DNA of 37,556 bases from Deltaproteobacteria bacterium (GTDB lineage Bacteria > Bdellovibrionota > Bdellovibrionia > Bdellovibrionales > Bdellovibrionaceae): NCBI GenBank assembly GCA_013286585.1, contig JABDFK010000017.1, positions 1 to 37,556 on the forward strand, read 5' to 3'. Below are positions 9,073-16,283 of this stretch, piece by piece. The position numbers were made by a program, and so were the translations under genes. Within the stretch, counting starts at the first letter, position 1. Each line of letters begins with the position of its first letter. The notes beneath the pieces are model-generated. The model saw nothing but the letters and a program-made list of their open reading frames with translations. It was not told the origin of the DNA and did not search any database.

Positions 9073-9926
9073 AAATTCACTCCTATGCCGATGTGGGCTT
9101 GGGATGATTGATCATTAAAATAACTAAAATTGGAATCTTTGCCGTTGGCCACAAGCATGTCACCATGATTGGCCAACCCCACGTTCATCGAAAAAATTTT
9201 ATTAAAGTCGTAAGACAAGATCGCATCGGTCAGAAACGCAGAAGCCTGCTCTCCGTGATAGGCGAAGCCCACGTCCTCTTCGGCTTTCAAGATCACTGAA
9301 AATTTCTGGGTTAGGTACAATGTGAAGGACATCTTGGTCGCCGACAAATACTCAACATTAAAGCTTCCATCTGAAGCCACATCATAGCTGTGCAGATTGC
9401 GGGTGAAATACTGTTTCAACAGAAATTTGGTTGGCAGACGTGACATGGGATGGTCCCATACCAGGATTTCACCGATGCCAAAACCTCCGTTGAAAGTCTG
9501 GTTCACTCGGGCATTTTGATCTGTTGGCAAAATGCCGCTGAGTTTTCCTTTGAGCTGAAACAAGGAGGTTCTGGTCTCTTTGGTGAACTCATTCATCACC
9601 AAGCTCACCGGGGTATTGGACAGCACTGAGTCCTGGGTGTTCAGCGTGTCTTGAGTGACTATGACCAGCGCATTCATCGACCACGTTGAGTTGAACTCGT
9701 AGGCCGGCACAAATGTGTAATCGAGTTCTTCCTGCCGTTCGAAAACTCCGCTTTTGTAAAGATTCGAATAATAATCAACGTCAGTTTCTAGAGAAAAAGC
9801 GGAGGGGGTCGCAGGTACCGACATAAGAGCGGTTGAACTTTTCGATTGTGCCAAGGCACCGCCCGGAAGACCCAAGGTCAGTGCTAAAATAGCAAAATAT
9901 GGCAAAAAACCACTCTTCAATCGCAT
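9069..9926 (-). CDS. Predicted outer-membrane beta-barrel protein, coupled to the metalloprotease
   Basis: 285 residues with a clear signal peptide (FAILALTLGLPGGALA, cleavage near AQS). The remainder is rich in alternating polar/hydrophobic strands with many aromatic residues and Asn/Ser turns, as in an outer-membrane barrel; it ends IGIGVNL. I cannot name a family. The start at 9926 is supported by GGAG five bases upstream. The stop TGA overlaps the start of the metalloprotease gene by four bases, so both are made from one message in coupled fashion. The barrel may help anchor or export the protease, which is inference from coupling only. The 268 bases upstream (9927-10194) hold no convincing gene and probably its promoter. 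Confidence 0.75.
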   Translation of the reverse strand: MRLKSGFLPYFAILALTLGLPGGALAQSKSSTALMSVPATPSAFSLETDVDYYSNLYKSGVFERQEELDYTFVPAYEFNSTWSMNALVIVTQDTLNTQDSVLSNTPVSLVMNEFTKETRTSLFQLKGKLSGILPTDQNARVNQTFNGGFGIGEILVWDHPMSRLPTKFLLKQYFTRNLHSYDVASDGSFNVEYLSATKMSFTLYLTQKFSVILKAEEDVGFAYHGEQASAFLTDAILSYDFNKIFSMNVGLANHGDMLVANGKDSNFSYFNDQSSQAHIGIGVNL

Positions 9927-10194
9927 TTAGTCTCCGCTCAGACGCTGAAGCTATTGCGAAGGATGTGCCACGAACTCAGGGAACCGCTGCGAATAACTGG
10001 GTTTTTAGAAGGATTTTCATCATGGTGGCTGTCGATCTGTTGGTCGATCGGGCCCATTTTAGGTTGTTCCGAAGTACGGACGGCAGAAGCTCTCTGTGGT
10101 GACTGAAACGTTGTCTTAGCCGCATTGAAATTGCAGTTCTCATAGTCTGGGTGACGATTGTGTCATAACGCGAAGCTTCGCAGGGGCTGGAATT

Positions 10195-10701
10195 TTAGGT
10201 TTTTTTGAAACGTCGTTTGAGGCGCAGTTCTCGGCGCTTTTCTGCTTCAGACGCGCGTCTGCGGTCTTCATCGTTTTCAAGCACTAACGGTCGTACGAGC
10301 GTTGGTTTTTTGTCTTGGCCCAAGGCTACAAAAGTTAGATACGCGCTGGCGGTGTGAAAGCGTTCGCCGGTTTGCGGGTTTTCGGCATCGACGCGAACGC
10401 CGATCTCCATGGAGGTTTTGTGCACGAAATTGACTTGGCCTTTGATATTGACGACCCAGCCCTTATAAACGGGCGCGATGAAATGCAGATCATCGATGGC
10501 GGCGGTCACAACAGGTTTTGCGGAGTGTCTTTGTGCAGCGATGGCGCCGCAGATATCGATCCATGACATGATAACGCCCCCGAAGATTGAGTCGAGGGCG
10601 TTGGTATCGGTCGGCAATACTAGTTGGGTCATCACAACTCTCGACTCAGCCGGGGTTTTCCCCTTTTGAATATTGTCTTGAGTTGTTGACGACCCAGCCA
10701 T
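10195..10701 (-). CDS. Acyl-CoA thioesterase, hotdog fold (YciA/BACH type)
   Basis: 168 residues hydrolysing acyl-CoA to free acid and CoA. Family features seen: MTQLVLPTDTNALDSIFGG with the Asn and Asp region, the central helix VIMSWIDICGAIAAQRHS, then VVTAAIDDLHFIAPVYKG and a strand-rich second half ending in TLVRPLV. The last 30 residues are a charged Arg/Lys/Glu tail. The start at 10701 has no strong ribosome site; an internal Met at residue 24 (MTQLVLP) would also preserve the fold. It begins 9 bases after the LuxR-type gene and is likely cotranscribed with it. The substrate chain length cannot be read from the sequence. Confidence 0.88.
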   Translation of the reverse strand: MAGSSTTQDNIQKGKTPAESRVVMTQLVLPTDTNALDSIFGGVIMSWIDICGAIAAQRHSAKPVVTAAIDDLHFIAPVYKGWVVNIKGQVNFVHKTSMEIGVRVDAENPQTGERFHTASAYLTFVALGQDKKPTLVRPLVLENDEDRRRASEAEKRRELRLKRRFKKT

Positions 10702-10710
10702 TTTTTATTT

Positions 10711-11097
10711 TTAGATTCCCATGCCTACATCACCAGCGCCACGGCCACCGTTGATGTCATTGCGTTGACCAGGGATGATGTTCACTCCGCCAACAGTTGC
10801 ACTGCCTGCAGGAATGGTTTGTGTTGCTGGAGCTGCTGTCGCAGTTGTGGCTGCTGCAGCCTCAATGCGAGCTTCGCTCTCAACAAAACCCAAGTGAGGA
10901 AGGCACCATACAATCAACTGTGCGCGAGATTTCACATTCATTTTTTTATAAATATTTGTGAGGTGAAATTTCACTGTTTTTTCGGTAACAAACAGTTGGT
11001 TTGCAACTTCCTTGTTAGACAAACCTTTAGAAACCAGTTCTGCAACCTCGGCTTCTCTATTCGAAAGACCCTTTTGTATTAGTACATCTCTGAGCAT
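10711..11097 (-). CDS. Small LuxR-type DNA-binding regulator with Ala/Gly-rich tail
   Basis: 128 residues. The LuxR/FixJ helix-turn-helix fills residues ~1-60: LSNREAEVAELVSKGLSNKEVANQLFVTEKTVKFHLTNIYKKM, with the usual recognition helix. No receiver or ligand-binding domain precedes it. After LPHLGFVESEARIE comes an Ala/Thr-rich then Gly-rich tail (AAAATTATAAPATQ, then GGRGAGDVGMGI) with no recognised fold. An upstream ATG at 11133 is in frame, but 11097 has a very strong site (GGGAGG eight bases before) and starts right at the domain, so I chose it. It could act as a stand-alone or partner-dependent regulator; its target is unknown. The thioesterase gene follows 9 bases later. Confidence 0.88.
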   Translation of the reverse strand: MLRDVLIQKGLSNREAEVAELVSKGLSNKEVANQLFVTEKTVKFHLTNIYKKMNVKSRAQLIVWCLPHLGFVESEARIEAAAATTATAAPATQTIPAGSATVGGVNIIPGQRNDINGGRGAGDVGMGI

Positions 11098-11459
11098 CCT
11101 TGCTCCCTCCCATTTATTTAGAGACACCGTCATGTGGCATCCCGGTTAGTCATTTGTTTGCTTCTTTACCCAATCCCTTTATAAACTTTTTCAAATCGCC
11201 CTTGGCCTAGGCTGGCTTTTTTTATTTTGCCGGCACACTGCTTCTGGACTTGTCACTGACCCCATTTTTTCAGCTCTTCCGGTTCTTCGTCTTAAAAACA
11301 TCCGATGTTTTTGCGACAGAAGCCTTGGAAAACCCGATTGGAGTCCTGATTTAAGTGTGCCGAGTACAGGCCCCATTTGCAAGAGCGGTAAAAAAGTTTT
11401 TTTCGAACTAGACCCATTAGAATTTCAAATTTTATGTAACAGAGGAAATGATAGGGACA
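11098..11459. other. Gene-poor gap between the cNMP-binding gene and the LuxR gene
   Basis: No convincing gene here. It holds the strong ribosome site of the LuxR gene (around 11105-11110), a possible -10 hexamer TATAAA on the minus strand (11178-11183) without a good -35, an odd-length palindrome AAAAACATC-C-GATGTTTTT at 11294-11312 that looks more like a protein site than a terminator, and a run of six A, one G and seven T at 11390-11403. The small minus-strand frame inside it lacks family features and a good start. Confidence 0.5.
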
Positions 11460-11969
11460 TTAGCCCCTGATTTCATTCATCAAAGCTTTGTGCAGAAGTA
11501 AAACGTCGCGGCTAGACTGCCCCAATCGCGTGATCAACTGGACGGCAATTTTTTTAAGAATGGGAATGGCCCACACTGGATGTTGGTCACAAAATTTGCC
11601 GAAGGACTCGCGATTCAGCACCAAAAACTGACATTGGTTATCGCAGAGGATGGTGGCAGATCTGGGTTCGGCCTCAATGAGGCCGGCCTCTCCCAAACCA
11701 GGTGTCATCTTGTCGGTCAGGATGGCCACTTTGTAGAGATCGCTTTCTGTGGTTTTTTTATAAACACTGACCTGTCCTGAAATCAAAATGTAAAAATCGG
11801 CGCCGACTTCACCCTCAGTCAGAAGCGCCTTCCCGGCAGAAAATTCCTCTTGCTTCATGATGTTGGAAAGTGCCGCTAGGGCCTCAGGAATATCCTTAAG
11901 ACCACTGAAAAGACCCACGTGGGAAAGAATATCAAGCTTGGCTGCCGTGGCGATTTTATCCGGCGACAC
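11460..11969 (-). CDS. Cyclic-nucleotide-binding domain protein
   Basis: 169 residues forming a single cNMP-binding domain: LFSGLKD entry helix, FSAGKALLTEGEVGADFYILISGQV beta-roll, and the phosphate-binding cassette GEAGLIEAEPRSAT with the conserved Gly-Glu and Arg. No DNA-binding domain follows; the C-terminus is helical (VQLITRLGQSSRDVLLLHKAL). The longest frame starts with TTG at 11993, but GTG at 11969 has an AAAGGAAG site at the right distance and was chosen. That gives a 14-base overlap with the end of the channel gene, so the two are coupled. It could be a sensor for the channel, carried as a separate chain. That link is inference. Confidence 0.85.
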   Translation of the reverse strand: MSPDKIATAAKLDILSHVGLFSGLKDIPEALAALSNIMKQEEFSAGKALLTEGEVGADFYILISGQVSVYKKTTESDLYKVAILTDKMTPGLGEAGLIEAEPRSATILCDNQCQFLVLNRESFGKFCDQHPVWAIPILKKIAVQLITRLGQSSRDVLLLHKALMNEIRG

Positions 11970-13206
11970 TGTCAGCTTCCTTTCGTTGTTCAATCACGAT
12001 GGCCAAAGCACCTTCTTCGATCACACGATCTTTCTCGGGATTGAAGATGGGATTGTTGAATTTGAGTGCCTTCACCGATTGCAAATTTTTGACCAGCTCC
12101 GCAACATTCGGCGTTTGCTGTGCCCGCTTCAAAGCCGCGTCTTTGGCAGCATGACTGTTGCCGGCATTTTCTAAAATACCAATCAGAGTTTGATCCGTGA
12201 TATTGGCCGCAAAATGCGCACTTAAATCCGAATACTTCTTGCCCAAAAACTGCTTCGGAATGGCCTTAGTGCCAACGAAAGAGCTGTGCTGCGGACTTAA
12301 AAGCTCGTGATAGACATTGGCAATTCCCACTCCACCCGTCGCCGAAGCCAATAACAACCGTGACACTTCCCGGCTGTAAATGATTTCATTCACGTGCGCC
12401 AATCGCAAATACTGATCCATGGAAGAGTCTATGATCTCTGCCGTTAGCGGTACCCCGCGCGCCATGGTGTTCAGGGCCATCGCGGTCATGATTGTGCGAG
12501 CGTCCGCTTCCGTGATCGTCGGTTTCTGTCCGTTCGGTCCCGGAGTGGCGTCGGCCAAAATGAGCACTTTCACGGCGCGCTCTGGAGCGCATCGGCGCAA
12601 ATTCACTTCCATAAAGTGATCGCCACGGATCACCCGCACATTTTTCAGTCGAGGGATATCATGCAGTTTGTCGATCTCATTGTCTGGTGCTGCGTTCACT
12701 AAGACCAAGTCGGTGTCTTTGATATTGGGATTAGAGTCCAAAAGATGAATCAAAAAATTCAGCATGCCCTCTTTCCAGCCACAAATCACAAAGTGATTCT
12801 TTAAGGTGTTTGAGTCCACAAATCCCCTCCGTTCCCGCAACGCCCGTTCTAAAAAAAATGAAGATACTTTCGCCGTGACGATGGCAATACCGCAAACCCC
12901 AGAGACCATCAAAATGCCAGCGTAGAAACGCCCCTCGGTGGTGACCGGATATTTATCGCCATAGCCCACGGTCAATAGCGTGACGATCCCCCACCAGATA
13001 GCATCTTCGATGGAACCGATATTGTGATCTTTGGCCGCAGCTTCATAGTAGTAAACCACGAAGCTAGTGCTAAACCAGACAATGACGATGAACACCAAGG
13101 CTGTGAGCAACGGATTCTTCATCAGCAGCACGCGGAACTTTAACCAAAGTTTGCGAATTTTCCTGAATAAGCTTTTTTTCTGAAGGTTTTGCGATGGTTG
13201 GCTCAC
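11956..13206 (-). CDS. Two-helix potassium channel with RCK/TrkA-N domain
   Basis: 416 residues. An N-terminal basic segment is followed by TM1 (LTALVFIVIVWFSTSFVVYYY), the pore with selectivity filter TLLTVGYGD, and TM2 (FYAGILMVSGVCGIAIVTAKV). The cytoplasmic part begins NHFVICGWKEG, a Rossmann-like RCK/TrkA-N domain in which the usual third Gly of GxGxxG is changed. A C-terminal portion with SFVGTKAIPKQFLGKKYSDL and EEGALAIVIE resembles the RCK-C lobe. It lets potassium cross the inner membrane, gated by a cytosolic ligand. The start is GTG at 13206, with GAAGAGG running into it; a start further inside is possible. Next gene: a cNMP-binding protein, overlapping. Confidence 0.9.
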   Translation of the reverse strand: MSQPSQNLQKKSLFRKIRKLWLKFRVLLMKNPLLTALVFIVIVWFSTSFVVYYYEAAAKDHNIGSIEDAIWWGIVTLLTVGYGDKYPVTTEGRFYAGILMVSGVCGIAIVTAKVSSFFLERALRERRGFVDSNTLKNHFVICGWKEGMLNFLIHLLDSNPNIKDTDLVLVNAAPDNEIDKLHDIPRLKNVRVIRGDHFMEVNLRRCAPERAVKVLILADATPGPNGQKPTITEADARTIMTAMALNTMARGVPLTAEIIDSSMDQYLRLAHVNEIIYSREVSRLLLASATGGVGIANVYHELLSPQHSSFVGTKAIPKQFLGKKYSDLSAHFAANITDQTLIGILENAGNSHAAKDAALKRAQQTPNVAELVKNLQSVKALKFNNPIFNPEKDRVIEEGALAIVIEQRKEADSVAG

Positions 13207-13248
13207 CTCTTCATTGTGAGCGTGGAATTCCCCAATGAAAATAGAAAA

Positions 13249-13875
13249 TTAGTCCAATCCAGACTCTGGACCATGAACAGTCAGAGTTTCACGGTTCCAT
13301 TCACTACGTTGGATCAGTCGATAGGCAGAAAAGAATCCCGAAAACAGGAAATATCCAAAGAGCAGTGAGGCCAGGATCGCGTGAGGTCTAGCCAGTGTTG
13401 TGCGCTCGGAAACCTGCACCACTTGGGTTTCCGCCACCCAATCAGAGACATGCCTGCGGTCGAAACGAAAAAGCGCCAGAACACGCAGTGCCAGACTGAA
13501 GAAAAAGGACAAATAGTCCGTCAACACACGCAAGACACATTGGTACCACGAGAGTCCGTCAGCACCGTGCACGTCCACCACTCGCAGTCCAAAAATCAAT
13601 TTCCCCACGGTCGCCCGCAGGAATTTAAGAAATAAAACATGATAGCTAAAAACCAAGGACAGACACAGAATCAGCCAGGACCAAGAGATCTGCAGCGTGC
13701 GATCATCGAGCCATGAAGCCAAAAATTGAATCCAAACCGGAGTCAGAAAAACCAGCACGATGAATTGGTCGACCAAATAGGCCAAAACTCTTCTCCAAGT
13801 TTCTGCCACCACATATTTTCCAGGCACCATCACCTCTTGTTTTTCCCAAATTGAAACATCCAAAGAATGGATCAA
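13249..13875 (-). CDS. RDD family inner-membrane protein
   Basis: 208 residues with several hydrophobic segments. It carries the RDD signature: an early RRVLAYLVDQF, then TVGKLIFGLRVVD between membrane spans, then DRRHVSDWVAETQVV. RDD proteins are of varied function; some have been tied to ion or solute transport, so a role beside the potassium channel is reasonable but unproven. The frame opens with TTG at 13875 (AAGGGA too close); an ATG/GTG pair at 13830-13825, inside GAGGTGATGGTG, is an equally good start and would shorten the protein by about 15 residues. The gap to the channel gene is 42 bases, suggesting one transcript. Confidence 0.85.
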   Translation of the reverse strand: MIHSLDVSIWEKQEVMVPGKYVVAETWRRVLAYLVDQFIVLVFLTPVWIQFLASWLDDRTLQISWSWLILCLSLVFSYHVLFLKFLRATVGKLIFGLRVVDVHGADGLSWYQCVLRVLTDYLSFFFSLALRVLALFRFDRRHVSDWVAETQVVQVSERTTLARPHAILASLLFGYFLFSGFFSAYRLIQRSEWNRETLTVHGPESGLD

Positions 13876-14003
13876 ATCCCTTCACGTATCAAATTGATTC
13901 ACACAAATATCGAAGCAACTATTATGTTTAGCTGGGAATCGAAATCGTCTCATTTTATCAAGTTTAATAAACATGTAACCGATTGATATGTCTGGAGGAT
14001 TTA

Positions 14004-16283
14004 GTGCGATACTGGGTCCTTAAATTGAGCGTATTTTTTTCTTGGCTGTTGCCAACGGTCTGCTTTTTTCTTTGTGCGTGCAATAATTTGAAAGCAGTCA
14101 AGAGCACTTCCGGCGGAACTGCCACGCCAACCACTGCACCTCTTTCAGACACTCTAATTTCAGTTTCTTCCGGAGGCTATCACTCCTGCGGTATTACCAG
14201 CGCTGGTGCCGTTCAATGTTGGGGATTTAATTTCAGCGGCCAGCTTGGCAATGGCTCTAACACTCAGAGTTCCTCACCCGTCGCGGTCCAAGGGATAACT
14301 GCGGGCGCCACGCAAATCTCTGCCGGGGATATGAGTACCTGTGCGGTGGTCAACGGTGGAGTGCAATGCTGGGGTTACAATGCCTTCGGGCAACTGGGAA
14401 ACAGTTCGACGACGGATTCCACCACGCCAGTGGCCGCCACAGGGCTCACTACCGGTGTCACGCAGGTGAGCATCGGATACGATCACGCCTGCGCGGTCGT
14501 CAACGGCGGCGCCTTTTGCTGGGGCAACAATAGCGCCGGACAGCTGGGGAACAACACACTAGTCAGCAGCAACTTCCCGGTGCAAGTTTTAAATAATGGC
14601 CTGACGGCACTGACTGGAGTGCAGTCCATTGCGGCTGGAAATGGCTCTACCTGCGCCATCGCCAACGGTGGAGTTTTTTGTTGGGGCAATAATTCCAACG
14701 GCCAATTGGGAGACAACACTCTGGTCTCAAAATCGGTTCCACCCGCTGTGGGAATTATCACTAGCGGCGCCCAGGCCATTCAGCTCGGAAACCTCTACGC
14801 CTGTGCGATCGTCAACGGCGCGGTTCAGTGTTGGGGAAGCAACTCCAACGGCCAATTGGGCAATGCCACGACCACCGATTCTCCAATTCCTGTGGCCACT
14901 GGAACTTTGACCAGCGGAGTAACCGCCCTCAGCACCCTGGGCTCTTCCGGCGGAGGACTCACCACCTGTGCGGTTAAGTTGGGCGTGGCTTTTTGCTGGG
15001 GAGCAAACTCGAATGGACAGGTGGGTAACGGAACTACAGTCGATCAACTATCGCCGGTTTCACTCTCTGGCCAGGGATTGAGCGTGGGCACCCAGCTGAT
15101 CTCTGCCGGAGGATTTCATAGCTGTGCGCTGAACGACAGCGGAGTCTCCTGCTGGGGCATGGGTGTCTACGGGCAACTAGCCAATGCCTCCACCACGGAA
15201 CAGCACACGCCGACGGCGATCAACACCTACTCGGCTGGCTTGGTGCAGATCGCCCAAGGTTTCGATCACACCTGTGCGCTGATTCGAGGCGGAGTGAAGT
15301 GCTGGGGACACAATGCCTCTGGACAACTGGGTGACGGAACCCTGATCGACCACTCAACGTCTGTCGCTGTGGTGGGCTTAAGCTCTGGAGTGCAAGCCAT
15401 TGCCGCAGGAAATGGCTTCACCTGCGCACTAGTGAACGGCACTGTCCAGTGCTGGGGACTGGGCACCTCGGGACAGTTGGGAAATACGGCCAGCCTCACC
15501 AGCTCAGTGCCAGTGAATGTCAGCACGATCACAGGAGTGCAATCCATTTCCATCGGTAGCGGGTCTCACGCCTGTGCGGTGGTGAGCGGTGCTGCTTTCT
15601 GCTGGGGACTCAACACGAATGGGCAATTGGGAACCAACGACATGGTGACCTACAATTCTCCACAACCGGTGTCCGGACTTGGCAGCGGGGTTGAGTCCAT
15701 CTCTGCGGGACTCAGCCATACTTGCGCCGTGGTCAATGGAGGGGCTCAATGTTGGGGACTCAACGGCAACGGACAGCTGGGAAATAATTCCGTGGTGCAA
15801 AGTCTGACCCCCGTTGCGGTGACGGGATTGACTGCGGCTGTCAGCGCCATCACCGCCGGAGGTTCTCACTCTTGCGCCATCACTGCGGGCGGTGCCCAGT
15901 GCTGGGGGTTCAATAGCAGTGGGCAATTGGGAAATGGAAACAACGCCCAACAGTTGACCGCAGTGAGCGTCACTGGATTGACCGCAGGTATCATGGAACT
16001 TTCTGCAGGAGTGGCTCACACGTGCGCCATCCTGAATGGCAATACCAAGTGCTGGGGTGCCGGAGTCAACGGCGAACTGGGAAATAATTTGAATGCTGCC
16101 TCTTCCAGCGCAGTTCAGGCCAGCGCTCTGACCAGCGGCGTTTCGCAAGTGGTGGCTGGCAACAATTCCAGTTGTGGCATCGCTAATGGATCCGTCATGT
16201 GTTGGGGACTTAATGGCAACGGACAACTGGGCATAGGATCCATCGTCGACAGCCCGATTCCTGCGACTGTGACTGGACCCTAA
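14004..16283 (+). CDS. Lipoprotein with 14 RCC1-like repeats
   Basis: 759 residues. The frame opens earlier with TTG at 13983, but GTG at 14004 has GGAGG five bases before it and gives the signal sequence VRYWVLKLSVFFSWLLP... ending in FLCAC, a lipobox whose last Cys would be lipidated. From about residue 45 to the end there are 14 tandem units of about 50 residues, each with a core like HSCGI...AVQCWGxNxxGQLGN. Each unit has a paired Cys, one before and one in the CWG motif. RCC1 repeats build seven-bladed propellers, so 14 units fit two propellers. Surface binding is a reasonable role; no enzyme motif was seen. It is transcribed toward rel and the stop codons overlap. Confidence 0.9.
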   Translation: MRYWVLKLSVFFSWLLPTVCFFLCACNNLKAVKSTSGGTATPTTAPLSDTLISVSSGGYHSCGITSAGAVQCWGFNFSGQLGNGSNTQSSSPVAVQGITAGATQISAGDMSTCAVVNGGVQCWGYNAFGQLGNSSTTDSTTPVAATGLTTGVTQVSIGYDHACAVVNGGAFCWGNNSAGQLGNNTLVSSNFPVQVLNNGLTALTGVQSIAAGNGSTCAIANGGVFCWGNNSNGQLGDNTLVSKSVPPAVGIITSGAQAIQLGNLYACAIVNGAVQCWGSNSNGQLGNATTTDSPIPVATGTLTSGVTALSTLGSSGGGLTTCAVKLGVAFCWGANSNGQVGNGTTVDQLSPVSLSGQGLSVGTQLISAGGFHSCALNDSGVSCWGMGVYGQLANASTTEQHTPTAINTYSAGLVQIAQGFDHTCALIRGGVKCWGHNASGQLGDGTLIDHSTSVAVVGLSSGVQAIAAGNGFTCALVNGTVQCWGLGTSGQLGNTASLTSSVPVNVSTITGVQSISIGSGSHACAVVSGAAFCWGLNTNGQLGTNDMVTYNSPQPVSGLGSGVESISAGLSHTCAVVNGGAQCWGLNGNGQLGNNSVVQSLTPVAVTGLTAAVSAITAGGSHSCAITAGGAQCWGFNSSGQLGNGNNAQQLTAVSVTGLTAGIMELSAGVAHTCAILNGNTKCWGAGVNGELGNNLNAASSSAVQASALTSGVSQVVAGNNSSCGIANGSVMCWGLNGNGQLGIGSIVDSPIPATVTGP

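Noticed and set aside
9899..10102. Plus-strand frame of 67 codons upstream of the barrel gene
   Set aside because: No ribosome site or family feature, and it overlaps the signal peptide codons of the minus-strand gene. Probably chance.
10170..10181. Perfect palindrome GCGAAGCTTCGC after the thioesterase gene as a terminator
   Set aside because: No T run follows on either strand, and the palindrome has no loop. It may be chance or a protein site.
11191..11382. Minus-strand frame of 63 codons in the spacer before the LuxR gene
   Set aside because: Composition is unlike neighbouring proteins (many Arg, Gln, Ser), with no ribosome site or motif.
15504..16226. Long minus-strand frame of 240 codons opposite the RCC1 repeats
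   Set aside because: It mirrors the repetitive plus-strand gene and has no independent features; the plus frame has signal, lipobox and domain repeats.
14150..16280. Regularly spaced DNA repeats that could suggest a CRISPR or satellite array
   Set aside because: The repeat unit is about 150 bases, coding in one frame, divergent in DNA and conserved in protein, so it is a protein repeat.
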